A DNA stretch of 50,834 nucleotides from Flavobacterium psychrophilum (GCA_945878515.1 CAMCTL010000003.1:1-50834); one strand, 5' to 3'. Shown: positions 14,624 to 23,870, counted from the first letter of the stretch. Translations and numbers: made by a program. The notes: generated by a model not told the origin, from the letters alone.

Positions 14624-15196
14624 CTATATCATACTGAAATTCAGTTTATAAAAAAGTTTTTTACGTTTATCTATTTCTATTGCATTTCTTAAAATTATAA
14701 ACACATTGGAAAGCACGATAAGCACCATTAGCAAGAGTGTAAATTGATTGCCGAGTTTCAAAAAAATGCCTAACATAAAAATAATAGGGGCAACAATTGT
14801 CCATAGTATTTGTATGGAAATAAGTTGTTTTGTATGGCTGTTTTTTTGTTTCAATTTAAACATTAAAAATAGCGGTATAATAATGTTAAAAGGAGGAATT
14901 ACGATAAATGGAATAGAAGAAAGGTTAATTAGTTTTAGTTTGGTAAAATTAATTAAAACAGTTTCTTGGGTTTTATCTATTTCTTCGATATACTCCAAAT
15001 TTTCTTTTTCTGGTTTTTCGAAAATCAACTCATGCTCTTTAATTGCTAATGCTTTTGCTAACACCTTAAGCGTATATCCTTTTGGGGCTTTTCCAGTTTC
15101 AATTCGCTGAATGGTCCTTACTGATATTCCAGATTTTTCAGCTAATTCTTCTTGCGTTAGGTTTTGAAATTCTCTAATGGATTTTAGTTTGGACAT
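14624..15196 (-). CDS. XRE-family HTH regulator with membrane segments
   Basis: This 190-residue protein has an XRE domain at residues 5-60: LKSIREFQNLTQEELAEKSG, ISVRTIQRIETGKAPKGYTL, KVLAKALAI. Three to four membrane segments follow at residues about 90-175 (SSIPFIVIPPFNIIIPLFLM, IQILWTIVAPIIFMLGIFL, FTLLLMVLIVLSNVFIILRN). This domain order is common among Flavobacteriia, where the protein may sense the membrane. It is upstream of the serine hydrolase in the same direction, 109 bp away, and may regulate it. Confidence 0.85.
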   Translation of the reverse strand: MSKLKSIREFQNLTQEELAEKSGISVRTIQRIETGKAPKGYTLKVLAKALAIKEHELIFEKPEKENLEYIEEIDKTQETVLINFTKLKLINLSSIPFIVIPPFNIIIPLFLMFKLKQKNSHTKQLISIQILWTIVAPIIFMLGIFLKLGNQFTLLLMVLIVLSNVFIILRNAIEIDKRKKLFYKLNFSMI

Positions 15197-15278
15197 ATTT
15201 TCAATTGATTGTAGTTGATGTTCAAAGAAAGTTATCTCATAATAGATAATATAAGCTTTATTCTATATTTCAATCATA

Positions 15279-15308
15279 AAAAAGGTCGCCGCAAGTGGTG
15301 ACCTTTTT
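15279..15308 (-). terminator. Terminator beyond the ketoacyl synthase 3' end
   Basis: AAAAAGGTC / GACCTTTTT forms a strong stem with A and T tracts on both sides. It serves the synthase gene ending at 15401 and is homologous to the terminator at 12782-12812, marking the extent of the duplicated segment. Confidence 0.8.
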
Positions 15309-15400
15309 GTTTTTATAACGATTTGCGTTGTTGTACATTCTACGGTAATGTTTGTAGTTTATAGTTGTGAAAAACCATAAACGACAAACCACAAACTTTT

Positions 15401-16459
15401 CTAATATCGATAAACAAACGCATTGATATTCATTCCTGCTCCAACCGATGCAAAGATAAGTATGTCGCCTTTATTCAATTCTTGGTTTTCAATTTTTCCT
15501 TGAATTAGCAAATCCAAAAGTGTAGGAATCGTAGCTACACTGCTATTTCCTAACTCATGAATACTCATTGGCATGATATTTTTTGGTACAGATTTTTCGT
15601 ATAATTTGTAAAAACGGTGAATGATGGCTTCGTCCATTTTTTCGTTGGCTTGATGAATCAAGATTTTCTTTACATCATCAATGTCTAATCCAGATTTGTC
15701 TAAGCATTGTTTCATTGCTTGTGGAACGTTGCTTAAAGCAAACTCATAAATTTTCCGTCCATACATTTTAATGTATTTAATATCTGGGTCTAAATCTGGA
15801 TTGTAAGATTTTCCAAAGAATAAATAACCTGCCTCATCATTTGCGAAAGTAGCACTTTCATAAGACAACAATCCTGTTTCGTCTTCTGATGCTTCTATAA
15901 TTGTTGCTCCGGCACCATCAGAGTAAATCATTGCATCTCGGTCGTGATCATCAACAACTCTCGAAAGGGTTTCGGCGCCTATAACCAAACAGCGTTTTGC
16001 CATGCCAGATTTTATAAAAGCATTGGCTTGAAGCACGCCTTCTATCCAACCTGGACATCCAAAAAGAATGTCATAAGCTACACATTTTGGATTTTTTATT
16101 TGGAGTTTATTTTTGACACGTGTCGCCAAACTTGGAATAATATCGGATTGATTGGTTCCGTATTTCACATCGCCAAAATTGTGTGCGAAAATAATATAAT
16201 CTAAAGTTTCGGGGTCAATTCCTGAGTTTTCAATCGCTTTTTGCGAGGCTAAGAAAGCCAAATCCGATGAACATTGATCTGGCGAGGCATAACGTCTTTG
16301 TTCGATTCCTGTGATGCTTTTAAATTTCCCGACAACCACTTCATTGGGATGCGTAAAAGGACTTCCGTCTTCATTTAAAAAAACATGTTGGTGAAAATCA
16401 GCATTGGCCACTTTTATTTCGGGAATATAACTCCCAACACCTGTTATTTTAATCTTCAT
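15401..16459 (-). CDS. 3-oxoacyl-ACP synthase III family protein (KAS III-like)
   Basis: This 352-residue thiolase-fold enzyme has the KAS III triad: Cys in ILFGCPGWIEGVLQA near residue 120, His in ILIHQANEKM near 265, and Asn in ELGNSSVATIP near 305. It begins MKIKITGVGSYIPEIKVANA. The NSSVATIP and GAGMNINAFVYRY segments are typical of FabH-like proteins of Bacteroidota, which may start fatty acid or related acyl chains. Divergence from housekeeping FabH is plausible, so I give no symbol. Its 3' end has a diverged second copy 2.5 kb away at 12855-12950. Confidence 0.88.
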   Translation of the reverse strand: MKIKITGVGSYIPEIKVANADFHQHVFLNEDGSPFTHPNEVVVGKFKSITGIEQRRYASPDQCSSDLAFLASQKAIENSGIDPETLDYIIFAHNFGDVKYGTNQSDIIPSLATRVKNKLQIKNPKCVAYDILFGCPGWIEGVLQANAFIKSGMAKRCLVIGAETLSRVVDDHDRDAMIYSDGAGATIIEASEDETGLLSYESATFANDEAGYLFFGKSYNPDLDPDIKYIKMYGRKIYEFALSNVPQAMKQCLDKSGLDIDDVKKILIHQANEKMDEAIIHRFYKLYEKSVPKNIMPMSIHELGNSSVATIPTLLDLLIQGKIENQELNKGDILIFASVGAGMNINAFVYRY

Positions 16460-16688
16460 TGTAAATAAATTAATAATAAAAGGCTAAATTATAGATAAAA
16501 AAGATATAATTGAAGGACAATAATGCATAAAATTCACAAATCAGGTAAAATAAGTCTGATGCACAACTACTTTTTGAATAATTAAATTTCGAAATCCTGT
16601 GTTTTGTAGGAACATATAAACGCAAAAAATTCGCAAATTATACTACAGTTTAACCGTATATAATTTGCGAATTTACTATGTTTTTTTG

Positions 16689-18086
16689 CTAGATTATTAT
16701 TCTAATAATCTCTCCTCTTTTGTTAATCATTTCCATTTGAACGCTTTGGTTTTCGGCTTTGTTGTTTAAAAGCTTAGCTGCTGATTCGATATCATTTACC
16801 TTTGCTCCGTCAATACTTAGAATAATATTTCCTTTGAGTTCTTCTTCGTATTGTTTCAGATTCTCGTTCGTTATCGATTTTATTTTTACACCACCACTTA
16901 AATTAAATCTAGTTTTTTCTGCGGCAGCAATGTTTTCTAGTTCGATACCTTTAAATTCGGTGTTAAAAGATTCATTTTTGCTTAAAACAACGGGAACGAT
17001 TTTGTTTTTTCCTTCTCGTATAATGGTAACCTCTACTTTATCGTTCGGTCTTTTTGTGTTGATGTAACCCGAGAGATCTGCAAAAGTAGCAATGTTTTGA
17101 TTGTCTAATTTAATAATGATATCGCCCTTTTGCAATCCAGCTTTTTCGGCGCCAGATTTTTTCTGTACTTTATTAATATAGAAACCTTGGGTTTCTTTAA
17201 CCTTTAATTCTTTTGATGCTTGCGAATTCAATTCGCCACCTTCAACGCCAAGAACACCTCTTTGGACATTGCCAAATTCTATTAAATCATCAATTATTTT
17301 TCTGGCATTATTCGAAGGTACTGCAAAAGAATATCCTACATAAGAACCAGTTTGTGATGAAATCATGGTGTTGATTCCAATTAATTCTCCTCTTGTGTTT
17401 ACCAATGCTCCGCCGCTATTTCCGGGATTTACTGCAGCATCAGTTTGTATGAACGATTGAATTCCGCTAGTGTCTAGATTTCTGGCTTTGGCCGAAATAA
17501 TTCCTGCAGTAACGGTCGAATTCAAATTATATGGATTTCCTACTGCCAAAACCCATTCGCCAATTTTCACCGAATCTGAATTGGCGAAAGTCGTGTAAGG
17601 CAATTTCTCGTCGGCAGTAATTTTTAGTAAAGCAATATCCATCTTGGAATCGGTCCCGATTAGTTTTGCAGTATAGGATTTTTTATTGTTTAGCGTGATT
17701 TCAATTTCGGAGGCGTCTTTTATAACGTGATTATTGGTTACGATATAACCGTCTTCCGAGATTATTACACCAGAACCAGTTCCAACTTGTTCTTGTTGTT
17801 GTCCTCCTTGGAATCCATAGAAATATTCCAAAATAGGATTCGAAACATTTTTACGGGACACATTTTTTACGTGAACCACGGTGTGAATGGTTTTGTCGGC
17901 AGCCTCGGTAAAATCAACTGCTTCTGCTGAAAAACCTACATTTCGCCCATAAGAATTTTGGGCTGAAGTTGTAATGGATTTGTTTTCTGAAAAATAGCCA
18001 TTGTCGTCAAATAACAATTTATAAGATCCTAATGTAACGGATCCACTCAACAGAGATACTAAAAATAAATTTGAAAATCGTTTCAT
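16689..18086 (-). CDS. Periplasmic serine protease of the HtrA/DegP family
   Basis: This is a 465-residue protein beginning MKRFSNLFLVSLLSGSVTLG, an export signal. The longer frame to 18302 includes 72 upstream residues of low coding likeness and overlaps the divergent dapF start, so ATG 18086 is preferred. The trypsin triad is present: His in VTNNHVIKD, Asp in KMDIALLKI, Ser in NPGNSGGAL. Two C-terminal PDZ domains follow (near residues 275-365, GAEKAGLQKGDIIIKLDNQN, and 385-460). It should degrade or refold damaged periplasmic proteins. A gene-specific upstream region lies between it and dapF. Confidence 0.92.
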   Translation of the reverse strand: MKRFSNLFLVSLLSGSVTLGSYKLLFDDNGYFSENKSITTSAQNSYGRNVGFSAEAVDFTEAADKTIHTVVHVKNVSRKNVSNPILEYFYGFQGGQQQEQVGTGSGVIISEDGYIVTNNHVIKDASEIEITLNNKKSYTAKLIGTDSKMDIALLKITADEKLPYTTFANSDSVKIGEWVLAVGNPYNLNSTVTAGIISAKARNLDTSGIQSFIQTDAAVNPGNSGGALVNTRGELIGINTMISSQTGSYVGYSFAVPSNNARKIIDDLIEFGNVQRGVLGVEGGELNSQASKELKVKETQGFYINKVQKKSGAEKAGLQKGDIIIKLDNQNIATFADLSGYINTKRPNDKVEVTIIREGKNKIVPVVLSKNESFNTEFKGIELENIAAAEKTRFNLSGGVKIKSITNENLKQYEEELKGNIILSIDGAKVNDIESAAKLLNNKAENQSVQMEMINKRGEIIRIII

Positions 18087-18193
18087 AGTTTTATAGTTAT
18101 TTAAGAATTTACAGTGTAAAATTAGGGATTTAGATATTCCAACAAAACAGTTTAACGCTCGATTAACAGACTTTAACGTATCATTAATATTTG

Positions 18194-18201
18194 TACTTTT
18201 G
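18194..18201 (+). promoter_or_regulatory. Candidate -7 box of dapF
   Basis: TACTTTTG fits the Bacteroidota TAnnTTTG -7 consensus and ends 22 bp before the dapF ATG. I see no convincing -33 TTG at the usual distance. Confidence 0.45.
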
Positions 18202-18223
18202 TACGCAACAATTTGAAAACACC

Positions 18224-19006
18224 ATGCAATTAGAATTTTATAAATACCAGGGAACAGGAAACGATTTTGTAATGATTGACAATCGTTCGGGATTTTTTCC
18301 AAAAGAAAAAGTGCAACTTGTGGCTCGTTTGTGCGACCGACGTTTTGGAATCGGAGCCGATGGATTGATTTTATTGGAAAATGATGAAGCCACTGATTTT
18401 AGAATGGTTTATTACAATTCTGATGGAAATCTAAGTTCGATGTGTGGTAATGGTGGTCGTTGTTTAGTTGCTTTCGCTAAATATTTAAAAGTAATTAATG
18501 ATAATTGTACTTTTATTGCTACCGACGGTTTGCATCACGCCAGCGTTGCCACTGACGGAATAGTTTCTTTGCAAATGATTGATGTGACCAATATTAAAAA
18601 AGAAAACGATTATACTTTTATGAATACCGGTTCGCCGCATCACGTGCAAATGGTGGAGGATTTGGAACACTATAATGTAAAAGAAAACGGAGCGAGTCTT
18701 CGTTATAGTTCTTTGTATGGAGCAGCAGGAAGTAATATTAATTTTGTGAAGAAAATAAACGAAGACACTTTCTCCCTTCGCACTTATGAAAGAGGTGTAG
18801 AAGATGAAACATTAGCCTGCGGAACTGGCGCTACTGCAGTTGCCATTGCAATGCACGTTACAGGACAAACCAACGCTTCTTCTATAAAATTAAATGTTGA
18901 AGGCGGAAAACTTTCCGTTTCTTTTGATAAAAAAGGCGATAAGTTTACCAATGTTTTCTTGATTGGGCCAGCGGAATTTGTTTTTAAAGGGGTGGTTGAG
19001 TTATAA
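18224..19006 (+). CDS. dapF: Diaminopimelate epimerase
   Basis: This 260-residue enzyme interconverts LL- and meso-diaminopimelate for lysine and peptidoglycan synthesis. The start MQLEFYKYQGTGNDFVMIDN is conserved in the family; an upstream in-frame ATG at 18191 precedes the promoter box and is rejected. Both catalytic Cys are visible, in SSMCGNGGRC near residue 74 and LACGTGATAVA near 205. The RTYERGVEDE motif also fits. It is followed at 41 bp by an acetyltransferase gene in the same direction. Confidence 0.96.
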   Translation: MQLEFYKYQGTGNDFVMIDNRSGFFPKEKVQLVARLCDRRFGIGADGLILLENDEATDFRMVYYNSDGNLSSMCGNGGRCLVAFAKYLKVINDNCTFIATDGLHHASVATDGIVSLQMIDVTNIKKENDYTFMNTGSPHHVQMVEDLEHYNVKENGASLRYSSLYGAAGSNINFVKKINEDTFSLRTYERGVEDETLACGTGATAVAIAMHVTGQTNASSIKLNVEGGKLSVSFDKKGDKFTNVFLIGPAEFVFKGVVEL

Positions 19007-19042
19007 AAACATCTAACATCTAACTTCTAACCTCTAACTTCC
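19007..19042 (+). repeat. Short degenerate array (CTTCTAAC-type)
   Basis: Units like CATCTAA, CTTCTAAC and CCTCTAAC follow one another between dapF and the next start. The same units occur at 33796-33830 and 42545-42570. Confidence 0.6.
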
Positions 19043-19046
19043 CAAA

Positions 19047-19580
19047 ATGATCACATTAAAAGGCGAAAACATCTATCTCCGAGCACTCGAACCCAATGAT
19101 TTGGAGTTTGTGTATGCAATGGAAAACGACCAAAGTATTTGGGAAGTCAGCAATACACAAACGCCTTACAGTCGGTTTTTGGTGAAGCAATATCTCGAAA
19201 ATGCTCATCAGGACATTTATGAAGCCAAACAATTGCGATTGGCAATTTGTCAGGATGAGGATTTTCCAGCTCTTGGATTAATTGATTTATTTGATTTTGA
19301 CCCTAAGAATAATAGGGCAGGAGTGGGTATTGTAATTCAAGGAAATGAAAATAGAAAACAGAATATCGGTTCTGAAGCTTTACAACTTTTAATTCGATAC
19401 GCATTTTATCATTTGAATCTACATCAATTGTATGCAAATATTGGCACAGAAAATGAAGCTAGTATTGCTCTTTTTACTAAATTTGGATTCCAAAAAATAG
19501 GAACAAAAAAAGATTGGAATATAGTGAACGGAATTTATAAAGACGAGGCTATTTTTCAATTAATTAATAATCAACTTTAA
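19047..19580 (+). CDS. GNAT acetyltransferase, RimJ/RimL-like
   Basis: This 177-residue protein carries the GNAT acetyl-CoA fold. It starts MITLKGENIYLRALEPNDLE, with LGLIDLFDFDPKNNRAGVGI near residue 75 and the pyrophosphate loop region NRKQNIGSEALQLLIRYAF near 105; ANIGTENEASIALFTKFGFQ near 135 completes the fold. RimJ/L-like members acetylate N-termini of proteins or small amines. Substrate unknown. It is 11 bp before the mltG gene and probably cotranscribed with dapF and mltG. Confidence 0.9.
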   Translation: MITLKGENIYLRALEPNDLEFVYAMENDQSIWEVSNTQTPYSRFLVKQYLENAHQDIYEAKQLRLAICQDEDFPALGLIDLFDFDPKNNRAGVGIVIQGNENRKQNIGSEALQLLIRYAFYHLNLHQLYANIGTENEASIALFTKFGFQKIGTKKDWNIVNGIYKDEAIFQLINNQL

Positions 19581-19591
19581 AAATTTTAGTT

Positions 19592-20632
19592 TTGAATTTA
19601 AAAAAGCACCTTACAATTGCATCCGTTATTTTTATTTCAGTATTGCTTATTTATGGCGGTATAGTTGCCAATCAAATTTTTTCTAAAAACACCAAGTTTT
19701 CAGAAAATGAATTATTTGTTGAGGTGCCAACAGGTTCGACTTATGAAAATGTAAAGACAATAATTGCTCCTTTTATCGAAAATATGGATCGTTTTGAAAT
19801 GGTTGCCGATAAAAGAAATTACCCAGTAAACGTAAAACCAGGACGCTTTTTATTCACGAAAGGAATGAATAGTTTTGATTTAGTTAGGTCTTTAAGAAGT
19901 AATGTTCCAGTGAAATTGGCATTTAACAATCAAGAAAGATTAGAAGATTTTGCAGGAAGAGTAAGTTCGCAAATAGAACCAGACAGTTTGTTATTGTTGA
20001 ATACTTTTAAAGATTCAATCTTTTTAAAAGAGAATGGTTTTACTACTGAGAATGTTTTTGTAATGTTTATTCCAAATACTTATGAGGTATATTGGAATAT
20101 TTCTGCTGAGAAATTCCGTGATAAAATGATCAAGGAATACCACAATTTTTGGAACAAAGAACGAATTGCAAAGGCAAAAAAACAAGGTTTAACTCCTGTT
20201 GAAGCCACTATTTTAGCTTCGATTGTCCACAAAGAATCGGTTAAAAAAGACGAAAGACCAAGAATTGCTGGAGTTTATTTGAATAGAATGAGACTGGAAA
20301 TGCCGCTGCAGGCTGATCCCACTGTGATTTTTGCCATTAAAAAGGAAGATAATGATTTTCAGCAAATTATCAAAAGAGTCTTTTACAACGACTTGTTTTT
20401 GAACTCTCCTTACAACACCTACAAAGTGATTGGACTTCCACCGGGACCTATTGCAATGCCTGATATTACGGCTTTAGAAGCAGTTCTGAATCCTGAAAAA
20501 AACGATTTTATTTATTTCTGTGCCAGTGTAGAGCGTTTTGGTTACCATGAATTTGCCGCTACTTTGCCAGAACACAATTTGAACGCAAAAAAATATTCCG
20601 ATTGGATTAACGGTCAAGGTGTAAAAAGGTAA
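19592..20632 (+). CDS. mltG: Endolytic murein transglycosylase MltG
   Basis: This 346-residue enzyme cleaves nascent peptidoglycan glycan strands to terminate their growth. It has one N-terminal membrane helix (HLTIASVIFISVLLIYGGIV), a LysM-like part, and the YceG/MltG catalytic core with ATILASIVHKESVKKDERPR (the catalytic Glu is in HKE), AGVYLNRM and MPLQADPTVIFAI. The start codon is TTG at 19592, giving MNLKKHL; no in-frame ATG upstream fits. The next gene starts with TTG only 2 bp after its stop, so the two are coupled. Confidence 0.93.
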   Translation: MNLKKHLTIASVIFISVLLIYGGIVANQIFSKNTKFSENELFVEVPTGSTYENVKTIIAPFIENMDRFEMVADKRNYPVNVKPGRFLFTKGMNSFDLVRSLRSNVPVKLAFNNQERLEDFAGRVSSQIEPDSLLLLNTFKDSIFLKENGFTTENVFVMFIPNTYEVYWNISAEKFRDKMIKEYHNFWNKERIAKAKKQGLTPVEATILASIVHKESVKKDERPRIAGVYLNRMRLEMPLQADPTVIFAIKKEDNDFQQIIKRVFYNDLFLNSPYNTYKVIGLPPGPIAMPDITALEAVLNPEKNDFIYFCASVERFGYHEFAATLPEHNLNAKKYSDWINGQGVKR

Positions 20633-20634
20633 TT

Positions 20635-21549
20635 TTGAACGTCAAAAAACAATTTTATTTTTTCTTTCTGTTTGTGTTCCAAAGTGTTTTGGCACAAAAT
20701 TCATTCGACACTTTTCTAAAACCTTCCGATTCTTTAAACCATAAAAGACAAAAATCAGTATTCATTGCCGAAGCCGCTTGGGTCTCTGGAGCTTTGATTG
20801 GCTTGAACCAACTTTGGTATGCCGATTATCCTAAATCCAATTTTCATTTTATAAACGACAATGCTGATTGGATGCAAATGGATAAAGTGGGACATCTTTA
20901 TTCTTCCTATCACATTGGAAGAGTTGGTGCAGAAGCGCTGAATTGGAGCGGAGCAAGCAAGAAAAATCAACTGATTTATGGCGCTAGTTTAGGTTTTGTA
21001 TTTCTCACGGCTGTTGAAGTTCTAGATGGTCATTCTGCCGAATGGGGAGCATCAATGGGCGATGTTGTTGCTAATGCTTCGGGAACTGCTTTGTATGTTT
21101 CACAAGAATTACTCTGGAAAGAACAACGAATTATACCTAAATTTTCTTTTCACAAATCACAGTATTCGACTATTAGACCTGACATTTTAGGCAGCACAAT
21201 TTCAGAGCAAATTCTCAAAGATTATAATGGTCAAACTTATTGGCTTTCGGCCAATTTATATTCCTTTTCAAAGACATCAAAATTGCCTCAATGGTTGAAC
21301 CTTGCTTTTGGATATGGAGCCGAAGGAATGATAGGCGAAAAAGAAGGAAATTCGTTACAGATTTATACTCCAAAACCAGAAAAATTCAGACAATTTTATC
21401 TTAGTTTGGATGTCGATTTGACAAGAATTCATACAAAATCTCATTTTTTGAAGACTTTTTTTTCCGTTTTTAACACCATAAAAATTCCTGCGCCAACTCT
21501 CGAATACTCGACTCACAGTGGGTTCAAGTTCCATGCATTTTATTTTTAG
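20635..21549 (+). CDS. DUF2279 family exported protein
   Basis: This 304-residue protein has a signal peptide (KKQFYFFFLFVFQSVLAQ) and the DUF2279 core: WMQMDKVGHLYSSYHIGRVG near residue 80 and FLTAVEVLDGHSAEWGASMG near 125, followed by GDVVANASG. This family (E. coli YfiM-like) is a periplasmic or outer-membrane protein with unknown role. The start is TTG at 20635. C-terminal residues are beta-rich. Adjacency to mltG suggests a cell-wall or envelope role. Confidence 0.85.
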   Translation: MNVKKQFYFFFLFVFQSVLAQNSFDTFLKPSDSLNHKRQKSVFIAEAAWVSGALIGLNQLWYADYPKSNFHFINDNADWMQMDKVGHLYSSYHIGRVGAEALNWSGASKKNQLIYGASLGFVFLTAVEVLDGHSAEWGASMGDVVANASGTALYVSQELLWKEQRIIPKFSFHKSQYSTIRPDILGSTISEQILKDYNGQTYWLSANLYSFSKTSKLPQWLNLAFGYGAEGMIGEKEGNSLQIYTPKPEKFRQFYLSLDVDLTRIHTKSHFLKTFFSVFNTIKIPAPTLEYSTHSGFKFHAFYF

Positions 21550-21582
21550 ATAATATTAACAGATTGATTTTCAGTTATATTT

Positions 21583-21611
21583 TTGATTTTTCGAATTTCT
21601 GCTTATCTTTG
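21583..21611 (+). promoter_or_regulatory. Promoter with TTG and TATCTTTG boxes
   Basis: TTG at 21583-21585 and TATCTTTG at 21604-21611 are separated by 18 bp. This fits the Bacteroidota vegetative consensus. It lies 48 bp before the ATG at 21659. Confidence 0.75.
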
Positions 21612-21658
21612 CGGCGTAGAAATTTCAATACGGGACAGCGTTTGAAGAAAAACATTTT

Positions 21659-22294
21659 ATGATAAACAAGTGGTTTTTTTATACAAGTTTAGCTCTAGTT
21701 ATTGCCTTTTTAAGCTCCGGTTTTAAACCCTCTGAATTGGACTCCAACGATTGGTTTCTAATTAACGAAAAAGATGGAACACACTACTTATTTCCATCTC
21801 AAAAACAAAATGATTATTCTGATTTTAATGTTCCTTATACAGGAAAATTTTTTATTGGTTACAAAGAAGCAATCGCATTCAAAGAATCACAAGGAAAGTA
21901 TAGAAAAATAAATTCTCTTGGTTATTTGGGCAAATACCAGTTTGGCACTGTAACTTTAAAAACGGTTGGAGTTTATGATAGTCGGCAGTTTTTGAATAGT
22001 CCTAAAATGCAAGAAAAAGCTTTTGTGGCGCTACTTTCCAAAAACAAATCGGAATTAAAAGATATTATCGAAAAATATGAAGGTCAAATTGTTGCTGGAA
22101 TTTTAGTTACAGAGTCAGGCGTATTGGCAGCAGCGCATCTTGGTGGCGTTGGTTCAGTAAAAAAGTTTTTTAAACATGATGGTAAACGCTATTTAAAAGA
22201 CGCTTATGGAACCTCGATACGAAGTTATATGAGAGATTTTGGAGGTTATGAAACTTCTGGAATTATCGCCGATAGTAACGCGACAGTGCAGTAA
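21659..22294 (+). CDS. Exported lysozyme-like / peptidoglycan-associated protein
   Basis: This 211-residue protein has an N-terminal signal or membrane helix (WFFYTSLALVIAFLSSGF). Residues about 70-185 look lysozyme-like: IAFKESQGKYRKINSLGYLG (a Glu followed by a G-YLGKYQFG strand, as in transglycosylases), then LVTESGVLAAAHLGGVGSVK and RDFGGY. In flavobacterial genomes such proteins are annotated as peptidoglycan-binding. Glu in FKES is the likely catalytic acid. Its own promoter lies upstream and a large hairpin terminator downstream. Confidence 0.75.
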   Translation: MINKWFFYTSLALVIAFLSSGFKPSELDSNDWFLINEKDGTHYLFPSQKQNDYSDFNVPYTGKFFIGYKEAIAFKESQGKYRKINSLGYLGKYQFGTVTLKTVGVYDSRQFLNSPKMQEKAFVALLSKNKSELKDIIEKYEGQIVAGILVTESGVLAAAHLGGVGSVKKFFKHDGKRYLKDAYGTSIRSYMRDFGGYETSGIIADSNATVQ

Positions 22295-22315
22295 TTTAGT
22301 TTTGGTAGATTTTTT

Positions 22316-22407
22316 AGCCACGACCCAGCAAAGCGAACTGACGAAGTAATTGCACTAATTTCCACGAATTAATTTCTGGAAATTAGTGTAATTCGTGGCT
22401 TTTTTTA
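22316..22407 (+). terminator. Large two-part hairpin terminator
   Basis: Outer stem AGCCACGA / TCGTGGCT and inner stem GCACTAATTTCC / GGAAATTAGTGT are followed by a T run. About 27 bases between the two left arms (CCCAGCAAAGCGAACTGACG included) are unpaired and look inserted. The AGCCACGA...AATTAGTG type is a dispersed flavobacterial repeat from memory. Confidence 0.7.
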
Positions 22408-22498
22408 TGATTGAGTAATGTCGTGTTTTGCTAATGCAATCTCTATAATTACTATTGACTTTACAATATACAATAAGACTATATACAAATCTCTTTGC

Positions 22499-23230
22499 TT
22501 ACATCTTATGAATAATAAAAATAGTAGGACGATTGTGTAAATCTACTTGTGCTTTTTTCCATTCTGAAGCTCTCATAGTTTTGATGAATTCTGTTGGCAT
22601 AGTGATGTCAGTTGCCACACAAATGCAAGTCGATGGATTCAAGGCTTGAATAATGTCCTCTAACATTTTATTATTTCTGTAAGGCGTTTCAATAAAAATT
22701 TGAGATTGGTTTTTATCTTGAGATAATTTTTCTAAATTTTTTAAGGCTGCTTTTTTCTCGGCTTTGTCAATTGGAATATAACCATTAAAAGCAAAACTTT
22801 GTCCATTCATTCCAGATGCCATAATCGCCAATAAAATCGAAGATGGACCAACAAGCGGAATGACTTGAATTCCTTTTTCGTGCGCCAATTTTACAATCAC
22901 AGCACCAGGATCAGCTACTCCGGGGCAACCCGCTTCGCTCATTAAACCTACGTTTTTACCTTCTAAACAAGGTTGTAGCATTTTTGAGTGTTCAGCAATT
23001 TCGGTGTGTTTGTTTAACGAATTTAATCGCAACGTTGCTTGAACTTTTTGTGGTTGAATGCTTTTTATGAATTTCCGAGCCGTTTTTTCATTTTCTACAA
23101 TGTAATCGTCAATGAAATCGATGCTTCTTTTTATCGTTTGCGGCAAGACATCATTTGGGTCGCCCTCGTCGCCTAAAGTAGTTGGAATTAAATAAAGTTT
23201 TCCTAAATGTGAGTTCGATTTTGTTGTCAA
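22499..23230 (-). CDS. RsmI-like SAM-dependent methyltransferase
   Basis: This 243-residue tetrapyrrole-methylase-fold protein contains LYLIPTTLGD near the start, GLMSEAGCPGVADPGAVIVK near residue 95 and VIPLVGPSSILLAIMASGMN near 120, and FIETPYRNNKML near 185, the known RsmI layout. RsmI methylates C1402 of 16S rRNA; this shorter form may be a paralog with another target, so I do not assign the symbol. The start is TTG at 23230, giving MTTKSNSHLG. It lies in a conserved block with dnaA and the tyrosine phosphatase. Confidence 0.88.
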   Translation of the reverse strand: MTTKSNSHLGKLYLIPTTLGDEGDPNDVLPQTIKRSIDFIDDYIVENEKTARKFIKSIQPQKVQATLRLNSLNKHTEIAEHSKMLQPCLEGKNVGLMSEAGCPGVADPGAVIVKLAHEKGIQVIPLVGPSSILLAIMASGMNGQSFAFNGYIPIDKAEKKAALKNLEKLSQDKNQSQIFIETPYRNNKMLEDIIQALNPSTCICVATDITMPTEFIKTMRASEWKKAQVDLHNRPTIFIIHKM

Positions 23231-23276
23231 GGGTAAAGTAATTATAAATTAAAAAATGATTGGCGCAGTTTTTTTA

Positions 23277-23870
23277 CTATTTCACTCTGTAAAAAACATC
23301 TTCAACATCAATTTTCAAATCAGGCAATAAAGAGCTCTTAAGTATCTCTCCTTCTACAAATGGCTTTGAGCCAATGAATTCGCCGTTTTTTAAGGTGTAA
23401 ATTAAAACCATTCTTTCAGTAGGATTCACAATCCAATATTCCAAAACACCTGCTTCTAAATACAAATTGAATTTTGTGTGTATATCGTGTTTGCTATTAT
23501 TCGGCGAAAGTATTTCAACTATTAAATCGGGTGTGCCATTACATCCTTTTTCATCAATTTTGCTTTCATCACAAATCACACACAAATCAGGTTGCACTAC
23601 TGTAGTGTCTTTTTTTGCTGATTTTATAGGCAAGCGAACATCAAAAGGAGCTACAAATACATAACAAGTCTTTTTTTTGAAATAGGTATAAAAATTACCA
23701 TTCAAATTTTGTGAAATTTTTTGATGATCTGAACTCGGTGCGGGACTCATTTTATTTATAAACCCCTTTATTAATTCAACCCGTTCCGAAAACTGCCAAA
23801 GCAAATAATCTGAATACGTATAGGTTTTGGTTAAATCTAAATCCGAAAATTTTTTTACTATGTTTGACAT
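23277..23870 (-). CDS. Uma2 family (DUF820) endonuclease-like protein
   Basis: This 197-residue protein starts at MSNIVKKFSD (ATG 23870); six more in-frame codons exist upstream. It has the restriction-like fold motifs: PAPSSDHQKISQNLNGNFYT near residue 45, VQPDLCVICDESKIDEKG near 90, PDLIVEILSPNN with the catalytic-type Asp/Glu near 110, and LYLEAGVLEYWIVNPTERMV near 135. Uma2 proteins are widespread singletons, perhaps nucleases. It sits between RsmI-like and phosphatase genes beside an ABC transporter remnant, so it is probably an insertion. Confidence 0.9.
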   Translation of the reverse strand: MSNIVKKFSDLDLTKTYTYSDYLLWQFSERVELIKGFINKMSPAPSSDHQKISQNLNGNFYTYFKKKTCYVFVAPFDVRLPIKSAKKDTTVVQPDLCVICDESKIDEKGCNGTPDLIVEILSPNNSKHDIHTKFNLYLEAGVLEYWIVNPTERMVLIYTLKNGEFIGSKPFVEGEILKSSLLPDLKIDVEDVFYRVK

